DNA from: Rhizobium sp. SG_E_25_P2
GTDB taxonomy: Bacteria; Pseudomonadota; Alphaproteobacteria; Rhizobiales; Rhizobiaceae
Assembly: GCF_029892285.1 (NCBI RefSeq)
Contig: NZ_JARXVM010000011.1
Coordinates: 124,001 to 188,000, forward strand
DNA: 64,000 nucleotides
Direction of reading: 5' to 3'
Position 1 is the stretch's first letter; the number at the start of each line of letters is the position of its first letter. Both the position numbers and the translations under genes were made by a program. The notes beneath the pieces are model-generated. The model was not told the DNA's origin. It made no database searches and worked only from the letters and a program-made list of their open reading frames with translations. Of the stretch, positions 63,208-64,000 are shown piece by piece.

Positions 63208-64000
63208 TCAGGCGGTCCAGGGAGCGTATTCCTGACGGTTGACGGCGATCATTTCGGGAGCCGCCACGCGCGGACGCTGGCCGGCGGATTCGACGATGTC
63301 ATAGGCGGACGCATCCGACAGCAGCGCCTTCAGCGCCATGGCGTTGACCTTGTGGCCGCCGCGATAGGAGCGGTAAAGGCCAAGGAACGGCGCGCCAGCC
63401 AACGCCAGGTCACCCACGGCGTCCAGCGTCTTGTGCCGGACGAATTCGTCGCGATAGCGCAGGCCTTCAACATTGATGACCCGGTGATCATCGCCGATCA
63501 CCACCGAATTTTCGAGCGAGGAGCCGAGCGCGAGGCCGGCGGCCCAGAGACGTTCGACATCGCGCATGAAGCCGAAGGTGCGGGCGCGCGACAATTCGCT
63601 TTTGAAGCTCGACGCCGTCAGGTCGCCCTGCCAGCTCTGCCGGCCAATGGTCGGGCTCGGAAAGTCGATATCGACCTCAAAGCGGGTGCCGTCATAGGGA
63701 CGGAATTCCGCCCAGGAAGAGCCGAAATCGATTCGCACCTGCTTGAGCACGCGGATGTAGCGGCGTTTCTTGGCAAGCGTCTTGATGCCGGCCTGTTCGA
63801 TGGCGTCGATGAACATGGCGGAACTGCCATCCATCACCGGCGCTTCGCCGGCGTCGATCTCGATGATCGCGTTATCGATGCCGAGCGCATAGAGCGCGGC
63901 CATCACATGCTCGACGGTCGCCACCGAACGCGCCGGATGCGTGCCGAGAACCGTGCAGAGATCGGTATTGCCAACGGTGGCGGACACGGCCTTGAGCTCG
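63208..64000 (-). CDS. lpxC: LpxC, UDP-3-O-acyl-GlcNAc deacetylase (3' part)
   Basis: C-terminal 263 residues or so; the start lies beyond the right edge. First committed step of lipid A synthesis. Zinc ligands: TVEHVMAALYALGIDNAIIEIDAGEAPVMDGSS, then RDEFVRHKTLDAVGDLALAG (His and Asp) and RSYRGGHKVNAMAL (general acid histidine). Gene order with bamD and recN is typical of the order. Truncated only by the window. Confidence 0.97.
   Translation of the reverse strand, partial: ELKAVSATVGNTDLCTVLGTHPARSVATVEHVMAALYALGIDNAIIEIDAGEAPVMDGSSAMFIDAIEQAGIKTLAKKRRYIRVLKQVRIDFGSSWAEFRPYDGTRFEVDIDFPSPTIGRQSWQGDLTASSFKSELSRARTFGFMRDVERLWAAGLALGSSLENSVVIGDDHRVINVEGLRYRDEFVRHKTLDAVGDLALAGAPFLGLYRSYRGGHKVNAMALKALLSDASAYDIVESAGQRPRVAAPEMIAVNRQEYAPWTA

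Overview
The window is about 62 % GC chromosomal DNA from an alphaproteobacterium, most likely of the order Hyphomicrobiales (Rhizobiales). Four things point there: a circularly permuted two-piece tmRNA gene next to an alpha-type SspB adaptor, the gene order lpxC-bamD-recN-(toxin/antitoxin)-ligA, a minus-strand small RNA with anti-Shine-Dalgarno loops like the rhizobial alpha-r14/NfeR1 family, and full CtrA-type boxes (TTAA-N7-TTAA). The genus cannot be fixed from the sequence. I saw no tRNA, rRNA, CRISPR array, prophage or intact insertion sequence.

Layout. 0-6.4 kb: 5' part of hflK, folA and thyA (folate/dTMP pair overlapping by 4 bp), a DUF2853 gene, ssrA and sspB (tagging and delivery for trans-translation), a DUF4169 gene, a large serralysin-type RTX metalloprotease, and a hotdog thioesterase. 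6.5-20.2 kb: an FAD-linked oxidase, a giant AsmA-like protein, an RND efflux operon with a small ribbon-helix-helix gene, adenosine deaminase, and a PcrA/UvrD helicase carrying an in-frame palindromic repeat. 20-28.8 kb: a soluble chemoreceptor, a secreted HdeA-like and VHL-beta-like pair, a polysaccharide deacetylase, oligopeptidase B, an orphan TadG-like von Willebrand protein, and a TacAT-type toxin/antitoxin with a 272-bp MITE-like element just upstream. 28.8-35.5 kb: two cytochromes c, Fe-type superoxide dismutase, a MarR regulator, a HerA-like ATPase and a second TacAT-type pair with a palindromic operator.

35.5-42.8 kb looks like a detoxification neighbourhood: PaiB-like protein, a TetR regulator divergent from an alpha/beta hydrolase across three near-identical palindromes, a VOC protein, a DUF899 protein divergent from a MarR regulator, ohr divergent from ohrR, an L,D-transpeptidase and a TMEM175-like channel. 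43-50 kb: a Tat-exported beta-helix protein, two tiny membrane proteins, CreA, a chemoreceptor-cheW operon under a possible CtrA box, SCO1 and prmA. 50-57 kb: the small RNA, panC-panB (pantothenate), an unrecognised gene, azlCD, a thioesterase, a 131-bp rhizobial-type palindromic repeat and an Xaa-Pro aminopeptidase. 57-64 kb: a small acidic gene with a CtrA box, ligA, a MazEF-like pair, recN, bamD and the 3' part of lpxC.

Most genes are housekeeping or stress genes. The unusual content lies in the small non-coding and mobile pieces: the anti-SD small RNA, the repeat inside the helicase, the MITE against an antitoxin promoter, and several clear operators. Domain calls come from recognising protein motifs by eye; no database search was run.
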